Of a DNA stretch of 64,000 nt, positions 1 to 8,008 are shown piece after piece (the stretch's first letter is position 1; each line of letters opens with the position of its first letter). The position numbers and the translations under genes were made by a program. Below the pieces are notes generated by a model, which worked only from the letters and a program-made list of their open reading frames with translations, did not search any database and was not told the origin of the DNA. Origin of the DNA: Sebaldella sp. S0638 (GTDB taxonomy: Bacteria > Fusobacteriota > Fusobacteriia > Fusobacteriales > Leptotrichiaceae); contig NZ_JAMZGM010000008.1 of the NCBI RefSeq assembly GCF_024158605.1, forward strand, positions 1 to 64,000. The letters are read 5' to 3'.

Positions 1-47
1 AATAGATAAATCAATATATGAAAAACAAATCTTTTATTATATCAGAT

Positions 48-365
48 TTAATTTACAGACTTTCTTGCACACTCCCCCTTTTTCACTTTCTCTGTATCTT
101 TTTCACCAAGCAAACGTGAAATATATGTACTTCCCCCTGTTCCAAAAATTTCACCGAGAGCCATAAGAACCGTCGTAAATGGAAGTGCCAGAGTCACTGC
201 TGCAAGCATCGCAGTGTTATTCAGTATTCCTATATAAAATGCATCAGTTATATTATAAACTATATTAATAACCATACTTAATATCATCGGAACCGCCATA
301 TGTGCAATTGCCTTAGATACCGGCGCTTTTTCAAGATAATATAAAGCATTATTTTCATTATTCAT
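48..365 (-). pseudogene. MATE-family efflux transporter, N-terminal fragment
   Basis: The 105 residues match the start of MATE (multidrug and toxic compound extrusion) cation/drug antiporters: an EKAPVSKAI-type lead, a first membrane helix with VNIVYNITDAFYIG, a second helix, then GTGGSTYISRLLGEKD. Family members have about 450 residues and 12 helices, so only the first two helices are present. After EKVKK the frame goes into a short unrelated tail and stops. The 47 bases left before the window edge show no MATE-like continuation in any minus-strand frame. A truncated remnant is the simplest reading; a frameshift with the rest lying outside the window is possible. It follows the MarR gene on the same strand and carries a copy of the MarR-type palindrome just before its ribosome site. 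Confidence 0.75.
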
Positions 366-388
366 TTTAATTCCTCCTTTAAAAATAA

Positions 389-401
389 GTCGAATTCTAC
401 C
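389..401. promoter_or_regulatory. MarR-type operator before the MATE fragment
   Basis: GTCGAATTCTACC is a near copy of the two palindromes in the marR promoter (891-904 and 917-928). It lies just upstream of the AGGAGG-like ribosome site of the MATE fragment. This suggests the transporter is repressed by the same regulator. Confidence 0.55.
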
Positions 402-430
402 TATATGTATAAAAAAACTGTCTAAAAATA

Positions 431-871
431 CTAACTCAGATTTTTATAAGCTTTCTTTAGTAATTTCAAGAATATTTTCTTCTCTTCTTCTGAAAAATCA
501 TCCAGCAGTTTCTCTTCAGTTCCTGCAAATATATCTTCTGTTTCATCCACGAGTTTCTGTGCTTTATCCGTTATCTCTATCTGCATGGTACGCCCGTCCT
601 CATTGCCAGCATGACGTATAATAAAGCCTTTTTTCTCAAGTCCGTTCAAAAGACTGGTAACAGAAGGCCCGCTTAATCCCATTGCCTCGCTTAAAATACG
701 ACGGCTTATCTCCAGTTTACTTTCCAGCCTGTCATATATTTCTCCCAATAAACGTGCTTGCTGATTTGTAATGTCATATCCTGTAAGTGACTGATCATTT
801 GCATACCGCATATTATGACCAATACCTCTTATATAGAAATTATAGTCAAATTCCTGAAATTTCTTTTTCAT
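431..871 (-). CDS. MarR-family transcriptional regulator
   Basis: This 146-aa protein has the length and layout of MarR winged-helix repressors. It has an N-terminal dimerisation helix, a central helix-turn-helix (about residues 50-80, LEISRRILSEAMGLSGPSVTSLLNGLEKKGFI) and the wing signature NEDGRTMQIEITDKA (the D-R-x-T motif), followed by a C-terminal helix pair. The ATG follows a GAAGGTGAAAT ribosome site. It is the first gene of a two-gene unit with the MATE fragment, the usual pairing for a repressor that controls drug efflux and itself. Palindromes in its own promoter support autoregulation. Confidence 0.9.
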   Translation of the reverse strand: MKKKFQEFDYNFYIRGIGHNMRYANDQSLTGYDITNQQARLLGEIYDRLESKLEISRRILSEAMGLSGPSVTSLLNGLEKKGFIIRHAGNEDGRTMQIEITDKAQKLVDETEDIFAGTEEKLLDDFSEEEKKIFLKLLKKAYKNLS

Positions 872-890
872 ATTTCACCTTCTTTATTTA

Positions 891-936
891 GGTTGAATTC
901 TACCATTATTATATAGGTAGAATTCTACTTTGTCAA
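891..936 (-). promoter_or_regulatory. marR promoter with two overlapping palindromic operators
   Basis: On the minus strand, TTGACA (931-936) and TATAAT (908-913) are separated by exactly 17 bp, a full-consensus sigma-70 type promoter. The perfect palindrome GTAGAATTCTAC (917-928) fills the spacer. A second copy, GGTTGAATTCTACC (891-904), lies just downstream of the -10 box near the expected start of transcription. Binding there would block RNA polymerase, as expected for MarR autorepression. Confidence 0.75.
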
Positions 937-1040
937 TATTTATTTTAAAATATTTTTTTATAAAGGAAATAACCTTTTACTTCCCGCTGTTAAATACTTT
1001 CCCTTGTCATCTTTTCACTTTATTTTTTATTTAAATATTT

Positions 1041-1562
1041 TTATAAAGTATTGATTTTTTTCATATATACTGCATTTCTTCCACTAATTTCCTCAAGCAC
1101 TTCACTTACTCCGTTAAAAGTTTCCAAAATATAGATATAATCAGAGTTTGAAGATATTTTCAAATCAAGATTGTTATACCAAAGTTCTACTTTGCCGAAC
1201 CCCGCTCTGAAATCCCTGTAGCTTAATTTTATAAAATGAACAATATCATCAAATTCTCTTATCACTACTTCTTTTTTTAGCATTATATTTTCAATTCCTA
1301 CTTTTTTTATCTCATTAATAAAATCATCTTTCTCGTTATCAAAAAATTCTTCAATATCTGAACTGCAAATAAAATTTATTCTAATTATCAATTCCTGATC
1401 ATTCAATTCAAATAGTTCACGAAAAAATGCCAAATACTTCATCTCATTTTCCATATATGGCATCCTTTCTTCTTCATTCATTTCAACTATGGATTTTCTG
1501 TAATAATACCCCGCTTCTTCTTCATTCAGAGTTTCTTTTAATACATCTATAACATATTCCAT
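1041..1562 (-). CDS. hypothetical acidic protein, 173 aa
   Basis: I do not recognise this protein. It is 173 residues, rich in Glu, Asp and Ile, with no signal peptide or membrane helix, so it is probably cytoplasmic. Its second half has alternating hydrophobic stretches that look like beta strands. It lies 27 bases downstream of the DKNYY-repeat secreted protein on the same strand and is probably co-transcribed with it. The ATG has only a weak purine-rich ribosome site (AGGAAAAGAGAG). It could be an immunity-like or binding partner of the upstream secreted protein, but nothing in the sequence proves this. Confidence 0.6.
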   Translation of the reverse strand: MEYVIDVLKETLNEEEAGYYYRKSIVEMNEEERMPYMENEMKYLAFFRELFELNDQELIIRINFICSSDIEEFFDNEKDDFINEIKKVGIENIMLKKEVVIREFDDIVHFIKLSYRDFRAGFGKVELWYNNLDLKISSNSDYIYILETFNGVSEVLEEISGRNAVYMKKINTL

Positions 1563-1589
1563 TTTCTCTCTTTTCCTAAAAAATATTCT

Positions 1590-2321
1590 TTAGTTCCCCT
1601 TCACTCTGACAGCTTTCTTATCTATATCCTCTAAAGTATATGTTTTATTTTTATCCTTATAAATACGAGTCCCTATTTTTTCAAAACTCAAAGCATTAAC
1701 GCTCTTTATCCTATAGACCTTTGTTCTGTCAGCCCCGTCTATTATCCCATAGACACCGTTTTTATCTTTCACCAGTATATTTCTGTGAAGCTTACACTCA
1801 AAATCATTCTCGCCGCATTGTAACAAATCTGTATCAATTATTTTCAATGTTCTCATATCCATCCTAAACGCCGAATTTTCACTGGAATATATCACTTCCC
1901 CCCTATTCACCGCATAACCGTTTCCAAATATATACTGCCCGTCCAAGACATAATTGTTCTGCCCGATCTGTGAAATTTTTTCTGCTTCCATTTCAAGCCC
2001 ATACCACTGCTTAATTTCTTTATCCTCATACCAGTTTTCATTCTGAAAATTTTCATAATCAGCAAGAGTTTCCCACCCTGTAACAATTATTGTTGAATTT
2101 GCTGAGTAAATCCCATTTTTATCTCTCAGATAATAATCATTTAATTTCTCAAAACTTGAATAATCCAAATTAGGTATCTTTTGTTTCCCATAATAAACAC
2201 TTCCGTCTTTCACTGAAAAATCCCATTGTTTGTATAATATTTCCTCTATATCAGTTTCTTCTGTATATGTAACGTTAAATACTAACATTAATAATGATAA
2301 TAAAAAAATAATTTTTTTCAT
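1590..2321 (-). CDS. DKNYY-repeat secreted protein
   Basis: The 243-aa product starts with a cleavable-looking signal peptide (MKKIIFLLSLLMLVFNVTYT, then EE), so it is exported to the periplasm or surface. The mature part has repeated units around D-K-N-G-x-Y, for example LRDKNGIYSAN, VKDKNGVYG and IYKDKNKTYT. These are the hallmark of DKNYY-family proteins, whose molecular function is unknown. The ATG follows a AAAGGAGG ribosome site. It is the first gene of a pair with the 173-aa hypothetical gene. Other DKNYY-type proteins in the window are encoded at 3546-4484 and 58752-59231, so the family is multiplied here. Confidence 0.75.
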   Translation of the reverse strand: MKKIIFLLSLLMLVFNVTYTEETDIEEILYKQWDFSVKDGSVYYGKQKIPNLDYSSFEKLNDYYLRDKNGIYSANSTIIVTGWETLADYENFQNENWYEDKEIKQWYGLEMEAEKISQIGQNNYVLDGQYIFGNGYAVNRGEVIYSSENSAFRMDMRTLKIIDTDLLQCGENDFECKLHRNILVKDKNGVYGIIDGADRTKVYRIKSVNALSFEKIGTRIYKDKNKTYTLEDIDKKAVRVKGN

Positions 2322-2411
2322 AAAACCTCCTTTAAGATTTTTTCTTTAAGTTAAATATATTAAAACATTAAATAAAATTATATGCAAGCACTTTTACCGT
2401 ACTATTTTTTC

Positions 2412-2440
2412 TTTAAAAACTAATACTCCTGTGTTATAAT
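2412..2440 (+). promoter_or_regulatory. promoter of the SRPBCC gene
   Basis: TTTAAA (2412-2417) and TATAAT (2435-2440) are 17 bp apart, about 40 bases before the ATG at 2482. The ribosome site is GGAGG. Confidence 0.6.
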
Positions 2441-2481
2441 TCATCTGATCAATATAAAAAATAAATTAACGGAGGAAAAAT

Positions 2482-2919
2482 ATGGAAATCATTTTAAAAT
2501 CAAAAATGAAAATACTAAAACCTGTTTCTGAAGTTTTTGACGCATTTGTGAATCCGGAAAAAATCGGTAACTTCTGGTTTACTGCCAGTTCATGCAAATG
2601 GGAAACAGGAAAAACTGTTACCCTTACTTATGATGAATATACTGCAGAATTTGATATATTTATAGTTAAAGTATTACCAGAAAAAAAGATTGTTTTTGAA
2701 TGGGGATCGGATGAAGAAAAACGCACTAATACTATACTCTTTGAAATTTTGGATAATTCTTCCACAATAGTAACCACCCTTGAAGAAGGCTGGCAGGAAA
2801 ATGAAAATCTCACAGACGAGCTCCTCAAGAATAAAGAGGGATGGGTGTATATGCTTACCTGCCTGAAAGCCTACCTAGAAAATGGAGTCAATACATTACG
2901 TACCGGGCTGATTATCTAG
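2482..2919 (+). CDS. SRPBCC / AHSA1-like domain protein
   Basis: This 145-aa protein looks like a single START/Bet v1-like (SRPBCC) domain of the AHSA1 (activator of Hsp90 ATPase homologue) type. It has an opening strand, then VSEVFDAFVNPEKIGNFWF, a VTLTYDEY-type strand, PEKKIVFEWG, and a terminal helix EGWVYMLTCLKAYLENG. Such domains form a hydrophobic pocket and bind small ligands; the ligand cannot be predicted. It is monocistronic: it has its own promoter, a GGAGGAAAAAT ribosome site and a terminator hairpin just after the stop. It is the only plus-strand gene in the first 15 kb. Confidence 0.85.
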   Translation: MEIILKSKMKILKPVSEVFDAFVNPEKIGNFWFTASSCKWETGKTVTLTYDEYTAEFDIFIVKVLPEKKIVFEWGSDEEKRTNTILFEILDNSSTIVTTLEEGWQENENLTDELLKNKEGWVYMLTCLKAYLENGVNTLRTGLII

Positions 2920-2948
2920 CCTGTATCCAAATATATATAAATTAATTA

Positions 2949-2971
2949 AGAGAGCATACGCTCTCTCTTTT
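2949..2971 (+). terminator. terminator of the SRPBCC gene
   Basis: AGAGAGC (2949-2955), loop ATAC, GCTCTCT (2960-2966), followed by CTTTTT. It sits between two convergent genes. Confidence 0.8.
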
Positions 2972-2975
2972 TATC

Positions 2976-3509
2976 TCACTTTTGGATATTTCTCTTACTT
3001 TCAAGCTGTTTTCTAAAAGTTTCAATTCTATTTTTGGCTTCTTTCTCTTCATCACTGGTAATTTCCCTGCTGTATCTGAGAACCAGATTCTTATTTTTGT
3101 CCGAAGCAAATGTCTCACGGTCACTCATTATAATACGGGAATCACTTATTTTTGAAAACATATCCATTGATACAATATTGATCTCAAGTTTGTTATTATC
3201 AGAATCTGCTTTTTTCACATAAAATTCCACAAAATTATTTTTCCCGTAATATGTACCATCTCCGCGATCCTGTAGTTCAAGCAGATACAGTCCCGTATTC
3301 CCTGTTTTCCAATTAGCTGTATCTCTCCATATTTTCACTGAAAGAAAAACCGTTTTCCCGTCTTTAAATACTTTCAAATCACCGTAACTGTTATAATTTA
3401 TCATCAAAGAATCAAACTGCGGTTCTTCTGTAATATATAATCCGCTTTTCAAGCCTGCGGAATACGACAGTACACTTAGAAACATCACTAAAAAAAGTCC
3501 CTTTTTCAT
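2976..3509 (-). CDS. secreted protein, paralogue of the N-terminal half of the upstream gene
   Basis: The 177-aa product has a signal peptide (MKKGLFLVMFLSVLSYSAG). Its mature start LKSGLYITE, with YGDLKVFKDGKTVFLSVK, a NTGLYLLEL stretch and DGTYYGKNNFVEFYVKK, repeats line by line the first half of the neighbouring 3546-4484 product. It lacks the DKNYY repeats found in that protein's second half. The family is not one I can name. It is the last gene of a three-gene minus-strand run with gaps of about 35 bases. Tandem duplication followed by loss of the C-terminal repeats would explain it. Confidence 0.7.
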   Translation of the reverse strand: MKKGLFLVMFLSVLSYSAGLKSGLYITEEPQFDSLMINYNSYGDLKVFKDGKTVFLSVKIWRDTANWKTGNTGLYLLELQDRGDGTYYGKNNFVEFYVKKADSDNNKLEINIVSMDMFSKISDSRIIMSDRETFASDKNKNLVLRYSREITSDEEKEAKNRIETFRKQLESKRNIQK

Positions 3510-3545
3510 ATATCCTCCTGATTATTTTTATCTTGAATATTCTTA

Positions 3546-4484
3546 TTATAATTTAAATTTAGCCGGATCCTGCCCTTTTACTACCTCACCTTTCAGATAA
3601 ACATATTTCTTGTCTTTGGCATATGCCCAGTTTATTATCTCAAAAGTATCAATATCTGCTCCATTTATTTTTTTACCACTGTAATAAATATTATTCTTAT
3701 CTTTGGAATAACTTTCCCCTAAAAATTGAAATGAATTATAATCCGCTTCTTTCCATAATTTCCCCGCATAAAATATACCGTTCTTATCTTTGGCATAGTC
3801 TGAAAATACCATGGCAGAATAAGTATTGCTCTTATAAACCATAAAACTGTCAAAATCCGCACTATCTACTTTTTTATCAGAATAATATATTTCACCTTCC
3901 AGTTTTTTGTAACTTCCGTAATTTATTCCCATTTCTTTTACAGTATCCTCAAAAATTCCTGCCGATTCTTCAGCCTGACTTTTATCATTTTCTGTAACTT
4001 TATTCTTATATCTGAAAGTCATCCTGTCGCTCCCCTCAGGCACATAGGCTCCGCCGCGCATGGGAAATTCAGTGGAAGAATATTTTATTCTTGAAACAAT
4101 TGTAATTTCCAGTTCATCTTTACTTATTTTCTTCACATAAAAATCTATATAATCATTTTTACCGTAGTATATGCCGTCTTTCTGTTCTGTCAATTCTGTG
4201 AGATACTTTCCTGTGTTCATATATACAAAATTACCGGTATCCATATAGCTCTTTACCTCAAGAAACACAGTTTTGCCATCTTTAAATATTTTCAGATCCC
4301 CGCATTTATATCTTCTCATAATAGCATTTTTGCCAATCCCCTCACAAGGAACTATTTTTTCAGTAATATACGTATTTTCAGGAAGTGCTGAATAATCATA
4401 CTCTGCCTTATAAAGACCGCTTTTCAAGCTTGCCGGATACAGCACCATACTAAAAAATAACGCTAAAATAACTATTCTTTTCAT
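3546..4484 (-). CDS. secreted protein with C-terminal DKNYY repeats
   Basis: About 312 residues. I chose the ATG at 4484 because GAAAGGAGG lies just before it and a signal peptide (MKRIVILALFFSMVLYPAS) follows directly; the longer frame from 4517 would translate through that ribosome site. The first half has the LKSGLYKAEYD and GDLKIFKDGKTVFLEVK blocks shared with the 2976-3509 product. The last 100 residues hold three DKNYY-type units (KDKNGIFYAGK, KDKNNIYYSGK, KDKKYVYLKGE), each followed by a 'xADxxSF' phrase. It is probably periplasmic or surface-exposed; its function is unknown. Confidence 0.75.
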   Translation of the reverse strand: MKRIVILALFFSMVLYPASLKSGLYKAEYDYSALPENTYITEKIVPCEGIGKNAIMRRYKCGDLKIFKDGKTVFLEVKSYMDTGNFVYMNTGKYLTELTEQKDGIYYGKNDYIDFYVKKISKDELEITIVSRIKYSSTEFPMRGGAYVPEGSDRMTFRYKNKVTENDKSQAEESAGIFEDTVKEMGINYGSYKKLEGEIYYSDKKVDSADFDSFMVYKSNTYSAMVFSDYAKDKNGIFYAGKLWKEADYNSFQFLGESYSKDKNNIYYSGKKINGADIDTFEIINWAYAKDKKYVYLKGEVVKGQDPAKFKL

Positions 4485-4517
4485 TTTTCCTCCTTTCTGT
4501 TTCTGCTTTTGAATCAC

Positions 4518-4922
4518 TTAAACTAACACAAACGGAATAAAACACGACATTATAAGACCCATTATCCCTAAAAAGAAGAACAGCCCCCACAAAAACATTC
4601 CAATCTTGTCATTCTCAAACCGAAAACTTTTTGGCTTATTTTCATCATAAAAAATATTTACTTTATCCCCAGCCTTAAAGTTAAAAAACACACCGCTTCC
4701 TGAATAGAGGCTTTTTACCCTTATTATTCCCTCAGAAGTCCGATATTCCACCACAGGCCTGTAATTCTTCCCGTTTCTCATTATTTCCACCACTTCTGCC
4801 TGAACTGGTATCCCCCTTGTTTTTATATAATTATCCCGTCTAAATCCAATAATACTTACTGTTAGAAATATTATGCCCGGAAGAAAGCAGCCCACTATTA
4901 CTATTATTTTGTATAATTCCAT
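4518..4922 (-). CDS. DUF3592 membrane protein
   Basis: About 134 residues with two membrane helices, near the N-terminus (KIIVIVGCFLPGIIFLTVSIIGF) and the C-terminus (IGMFLWGLFFFLGIMGLIMSCFI). Between them is a soluble loop with VQAEVVEIMRNGKNYRPVVEYRT, a GSGVFFNFKAGDKVNIFYDENKPKSFRF stretch and other strands. This topology and the 'V.Y.T..G......G..F..GD.V.VYYDP.NP' pattern fit DUF3592, a family of unknown function. The start at 4922 has AAGGA at good spacing; the upstream ATG at 4931 does not. It leads the operon with the two secreted paralogues downstream. Confidence 0.75.
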   Translation of the reverse strand: MELYKIIVIVGCFLPGIIFLTVSIIGFRRDNYIKTRGIPVQAEVVEIMRNGKNYRPVVEYRTSEGIIRVKSLYSGSGVFFNFKAGDKVNIFYDENKPKSFRFENDKIGMFLWGLFFFLGIMGLIMSCFIPFVLV

Positions 4923-4952
4923 TTTCCACATCCTTGTTTAGTATTTACTATT

Positions 4953-4981
4953 ATTCTATAAGATTTTTCTATTTTAAGCAA
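4953..4981 (-). promoter_or_regulatory. promoter of the DUF3592 operon
   Basis: On the minus strand, TTGCTT (4976-4981) and TAGAAT (4953-4958) are 17 bp apart, about 30 bases before the gene start. Confidence 0.5.
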
Positions 4982-5081
4982 TATTTATAATAATATAGTT
5001 TTCTTCGTATATAATTCCTAAATCTTTTATATACTTATATGATATCATTATTTCCCATTAAATCAAATAATTTTAAAAATT

Positions 5082-5639
5082 TTATATTTTCTTCTGTGAT
5101 AAAAAATCTTGTCGTTTATTCTTTAACTGTTTATAAAATATTTCCAGCGTAACCTTATTTCTCCGATTAAACCATGACTCTTTCAAAGACATATTCACCT
5201 TTATTTTTTTATTCCCGTTTTTTATTATAAGCTTATACGGAGTACGTCCCAGATAAGCCGGCGGAGTAAACACACGTACATACTTAATACTCTTAATATC
5301 TGCATAATTTATCCGAATTTTTCTCCCCAAAAACAACACACAAAAATCATCATAAAATACACATTTCCCTTTCTTGTTCTGAATAGTTACTGCGAAAACC
5401 ATACACGCTAAAAATATCACACAGTAAGCTATACAAGGAATGCCGAATAATACAAAAACAAACACAGCTTTATGTTCAAACCACCATTCTGATATAAAAC
5501 GTCCATTCGGCTCTATTCCCAATGTCCTCAGCCAGTTTCTGAAAAGAAGTATAAATCCCGCAAAACCCGCAAGAGTCATCCCAAACCAGATAAAATGAAG
5601 AATAAACCTGTTACAGTAATTAAATTTCACTTCTTTCAT
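5082..5639 (-). CDS. hypothetical membrane protein, 185 aa
   Basis: There are two hydrophobic helices in the first 80 residues (FILHFIWFGMTLAGFAGFILLF and VFVFVLFGIPCIAYCVIFLACMVFA). About 100 cytoplasmic residues follow with alternating strands (KCVFYDDFCVLFLGRKIRINYADIKSIKYVRV, YKLIIKNGNKKIKV) and a final helix. This layout resembles bacterial PH-like (bPH) domain membrane proteins, but the match is only by shape. The ATG follows AAGGGGAAGAT. It stands alone between the DUF3592 operon and the sugar operon. Confidence 0.55.
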   Translation of the reverse strand: MKEVKFNYCNRFILHFIWFGMTLAGFAGFILLFRNWLRTLGIEPNGRFISEWWFEHKAVFVFVLFGIPCIAYCVIFLACMVFAVTIQNKKGKCVFYDDFCVLFLGRKIRINYADIKSIKYVRVFTPPAYLGRTPYKLIIKNGNKKIKVNMSLKESWFNRRNKVTLEIFYKQLKNKRQDFLSQKKI

Positions 5640-5803
5640 ATCTTCCCCTTACACAAATAATTTTTCAATAAATTCCTATCTTCTCTGCCCAAACACATAA
5701 AAATATAATAAAATCTATCCCTGCTAAGTTTATTTTAACATTATTCCCAAAAATCCCAAAACTTTATCTCATATAATTAATACTTCCCGCATAAAAATCA
5801 AAA

Positions 5804-5826
5804 GAACCGACGCTAACCGCCGATTC
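5804..5826 (-). terminator. terminator of the sugar ABC/dehydrogenase operon
   Basis: On the minus strand, GAATCGGCG, loop GTTAG, CGTCGGTTC (a 9-bp stem with two G-U pairs), followed by TTTTGATTTTT. It lies 43 bases after the stop of the dehydrogenase gene. Confidence 0.65.
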
Positions 5827-5868
5827 CCTTTTTATTTATTAAAATTTTGATAGAGCATATTAATATCT

Positions 5869-7002
5869 TTATATCTTAACCCATTTCCCGTTGTTTGCAC
5901 TCTCAAAGATTTTTTCCTCAAGGATCATCTGTCTGTATCCGTCTTCAAAAGTAGCAAAGTCATAAACCTTTCCTTTATCTGCAATACTGCTGTACACCTG
6001 TCTGAAACACTGCTTAAAAGTATCCGGGAATCCTTCTACATGTCCACCGGGATAATCTACTATTTTCTGTGTCTCCGGACTGAGTATTGCCGGATCTTTA
6101 TCAAATATCTTATTAAAATTATCTCTTTCGCCTATTATCATTTCATTCAGTCTTTCTGAATCCCATTCGGCTGACTGCTTGCTTCCTCCAAGAAATATTG
6201 ATATTTTATTCTTTCTTCCTGAAAACATCTGAGAAATAAAAGCATTTCCCACAGCTCCGTTATCAAACCGCAGCATTACTACAGCTATATCTTCTGTATC
6301 TATAGGTACTTCCTCATATTCTGCATCTGCCTGTGCTTTGGAAAAAGTTTCCACTGGTTTCAAAAATTTCTTTCTTGTCTTATGATATGTAAGAAATTCC
6401 GCAAAAACCTCAGTAACTTTCAATTGCGTAACATACTCCACAGTATCAATCCAGTGCGACCCTATATCAGCCACAGCTCTCGTCTGCCCTGATTCCTTGC
6501 TGTTTATTCTCCAGTTAAAATCCGTTTCAAGCAAAAGCCAGTCCTGCACATATCCTCCGTGAACAGAGATAATATCCCCAAGTTCCCCGGCAGTCACCAT
6601 TCTTTTTATCTGATGAACCATAGGATTAAAACGATTATGAAAATTCACTGCATTTACTATATTGTGTTCTTTTGCATACTCACACATCTCTTTTGCTTCT
6701 TCGGCTGTTTTTGTCATAGGTTTTTCACATATTACATTTATTCCCTTTTTCATTGCATACATAGCTATTTCATGATGTGTATTATTTGGTGTGCAGATAT
6801 GGATCATATCCAGCTCAAGTGTATCCATCATCTCCTTATAGTCGGCGAAACTATTCGGTATATTCATCATTTCAGCTTTTATTTTGTGATCCTGTGTATC
6901 CGTAATTGCTGTTACCTCTATATTTCCCAGTCTTCTAAGTGCTTCCACATGTGCTACTCCGATAAAACCTGTTCCTATTACTCCCGCTTTATAAGTTTTC
7001 AT
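5869..7002 (-). CDS. Gfo/Idh/MocA-family oxidoreductase
   Basis: The 377-aa protein has an N-terminal Rossmann domain (GVIGTGFIGVAHVEAL, the G-x-G-x-x-G dinucleotide motif) and the family hallmark CEKPMTKT at about residue 95, then the alpha/beta domain with VADIGSHWID (D and H of the catalytic region). Members oxidise or reduce sugars, inositols and their derivatives with NAD(P). It is the last gene of the ABC operon, 16 bases after the permease stop, so it probably acts on the imported sugar or its oxidised form. The substrate cannot be read from the sequence. Confidence 0.9.
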   Translation of the reverse strand: MKTYKAGVIGTGFIGVAHVEALRRLGNIEVTAITDTQDHKIKAEMMNIPNSFADYKEMMDTLELDMIHICTPNNTHHEIAMYAMKKGINVICEKPMTKTAEEAKEMCEYAKEHNIVNAVNFHNRFNPMVHQIKRMVTAGELGDIISVHGGYVQDWLLLETDFNWRINSKESGQTRAVADIGSHWIDTVEYVTQLKVTEVFAEFLTYHKTRKKFLKPVETFSKAQADAEYEEVPIDTEDIAVVMLRFDNGAVGNAFISQMFSGRKNKISIFLGGSKQSAEWDSERLNEMIIGERDNFNKIFDKDPAILSPETQKIVDYPGGHVEGFPDTFKQCFRQVYSSIADKGKVYDFATFEDGYRQMILEEKIFESANNGKWVKI

Positions 7003-7018
7003 ATTTTATCTCCCTTCG

Positions 7019-8008
7019 TCACTTATTTTTACTTTGGAATAATACAGCGACTATAATAATGATCCCTTTTACGAGTCCTTCCAAAAACGGCGGTATATTA
7101 GCAATAACCAGTATATTATTTATCATTTGCAGCATTATTGCCCCGAGAAATGTTCCGAAAACTTTCCCTCTTCCTCCGTTCATTGCTGTTCCCCCTATTG
7201 CTACAGAGGCTATTGCGTCAAGCTCGAACCCCAGACCTGCATTAGGTGCTGTTATTGACGTAAGTCTTGATGAAAGAAGAAAAGCCGAAAGTCCTGAAAG
7301 CAGTCCTGTAATACAGAAAACTGCATTTTTTATCATATTTACATTTATACCTGTGAGTTTTGTTGCATTTTCATTACTTCCCACAGCATAAACATATCTC
7401 CCGAACTTCGTTTTATTCATTACAATGGAAATAATAACCGCAGTAATTACGAATATAATTGCAAGGTTGGGAATTCCCAGCGTTTCACCTGCTGCTATAA
7501 GACGGAAAGTATTATAGGATTTTTCTCCTACGTTAAACGGCCCTCCCTGCCCCAGCTGTACAATAATCGATCTGAAAGCCGACATTGTGGCAAGTGTTAC
7601 TATAAATGGTGCTATTTTTCCTTTTGTTATAAGGATTCCGTTAATTCCGCCAAGGATAGTTCCGAATGCAAGACAAAATATCAATGTAAGAAATATACTT
7701 CCTGTGGAATTCAGCACTATTACACCAAGTCCTGCTGTTAGCGCCACCAGTGACCCCACAGACAGATCTATCATTCCGGCAATAATTACCAGATTCATCC
7801 CTAATGCTACTATCCCTATTATTGCAGCCTGTTTAAGAAGAGTACTCAGATTGGTATATGATAAAAATCTGGGATTTATAATAGTGGCTATAAAAAACAG
7901 TATCAAAAATGAAACAAGATAACTGTAATTACTATAAAATTTTTGTAAATTTGTTTTACTGAAATTTGCTTTATTAAGAAAAGACATTTGTTTTCCGCCA
8001 TTAGTCAT
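7019..8008 (-). CDS. ribose-type sugar ABC transporter permease
   Basis: The 329-aa polytopic membrane protein has the RbsC/AraH features: an N-terminal cytoplasmic stretch, then LLKQAAIIGIVALGMNLVIIAGMIDLSVGSLVALTAG (the G-x-DLSVG motif), AVGSNENATKLTGIN (the coupling loop that contacts the ATPase) and IASVAIGGTAMNGGRGKVFGTFLGA. About nine or ten hydrophobic segments are visible. The start at 8008 follows GGAGGT and overlaps the end of the ATPase gene by 8 bases, suggesting translational coupling. It works with the ATPase upstream and the binding lipoprotein. Confidence 0.93.
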   Translation of the reverse strand: MTNGGKQMSFLNKANFSKTNLQKFYSNYSYLVSFLILFFIATIINPRFLSYTNLSTLLKQAAIIGIVALGMNLVIIAGMIDLSVGSLVALTAGLGVIVLNSTGSIFLTLIFCLAFGTILGGINGILITKGKIAPFIVTLATMSAFRSIIVQLGQGGPFNVGEKSYNTFRLIAAGETLGIPNLAIIFVITAVIISIVMNKTKFGRYVYAVGSNENATKLTGINVNMIKNAVFCITGLLSGLSAFLLSSRLTSITAPNAGLGFELDAIASVAIGGTAMNGGRGKVFGTFLGAIMLQMINNILVIANIPPFLEGLVKGIIIIVAVLFQSKNK

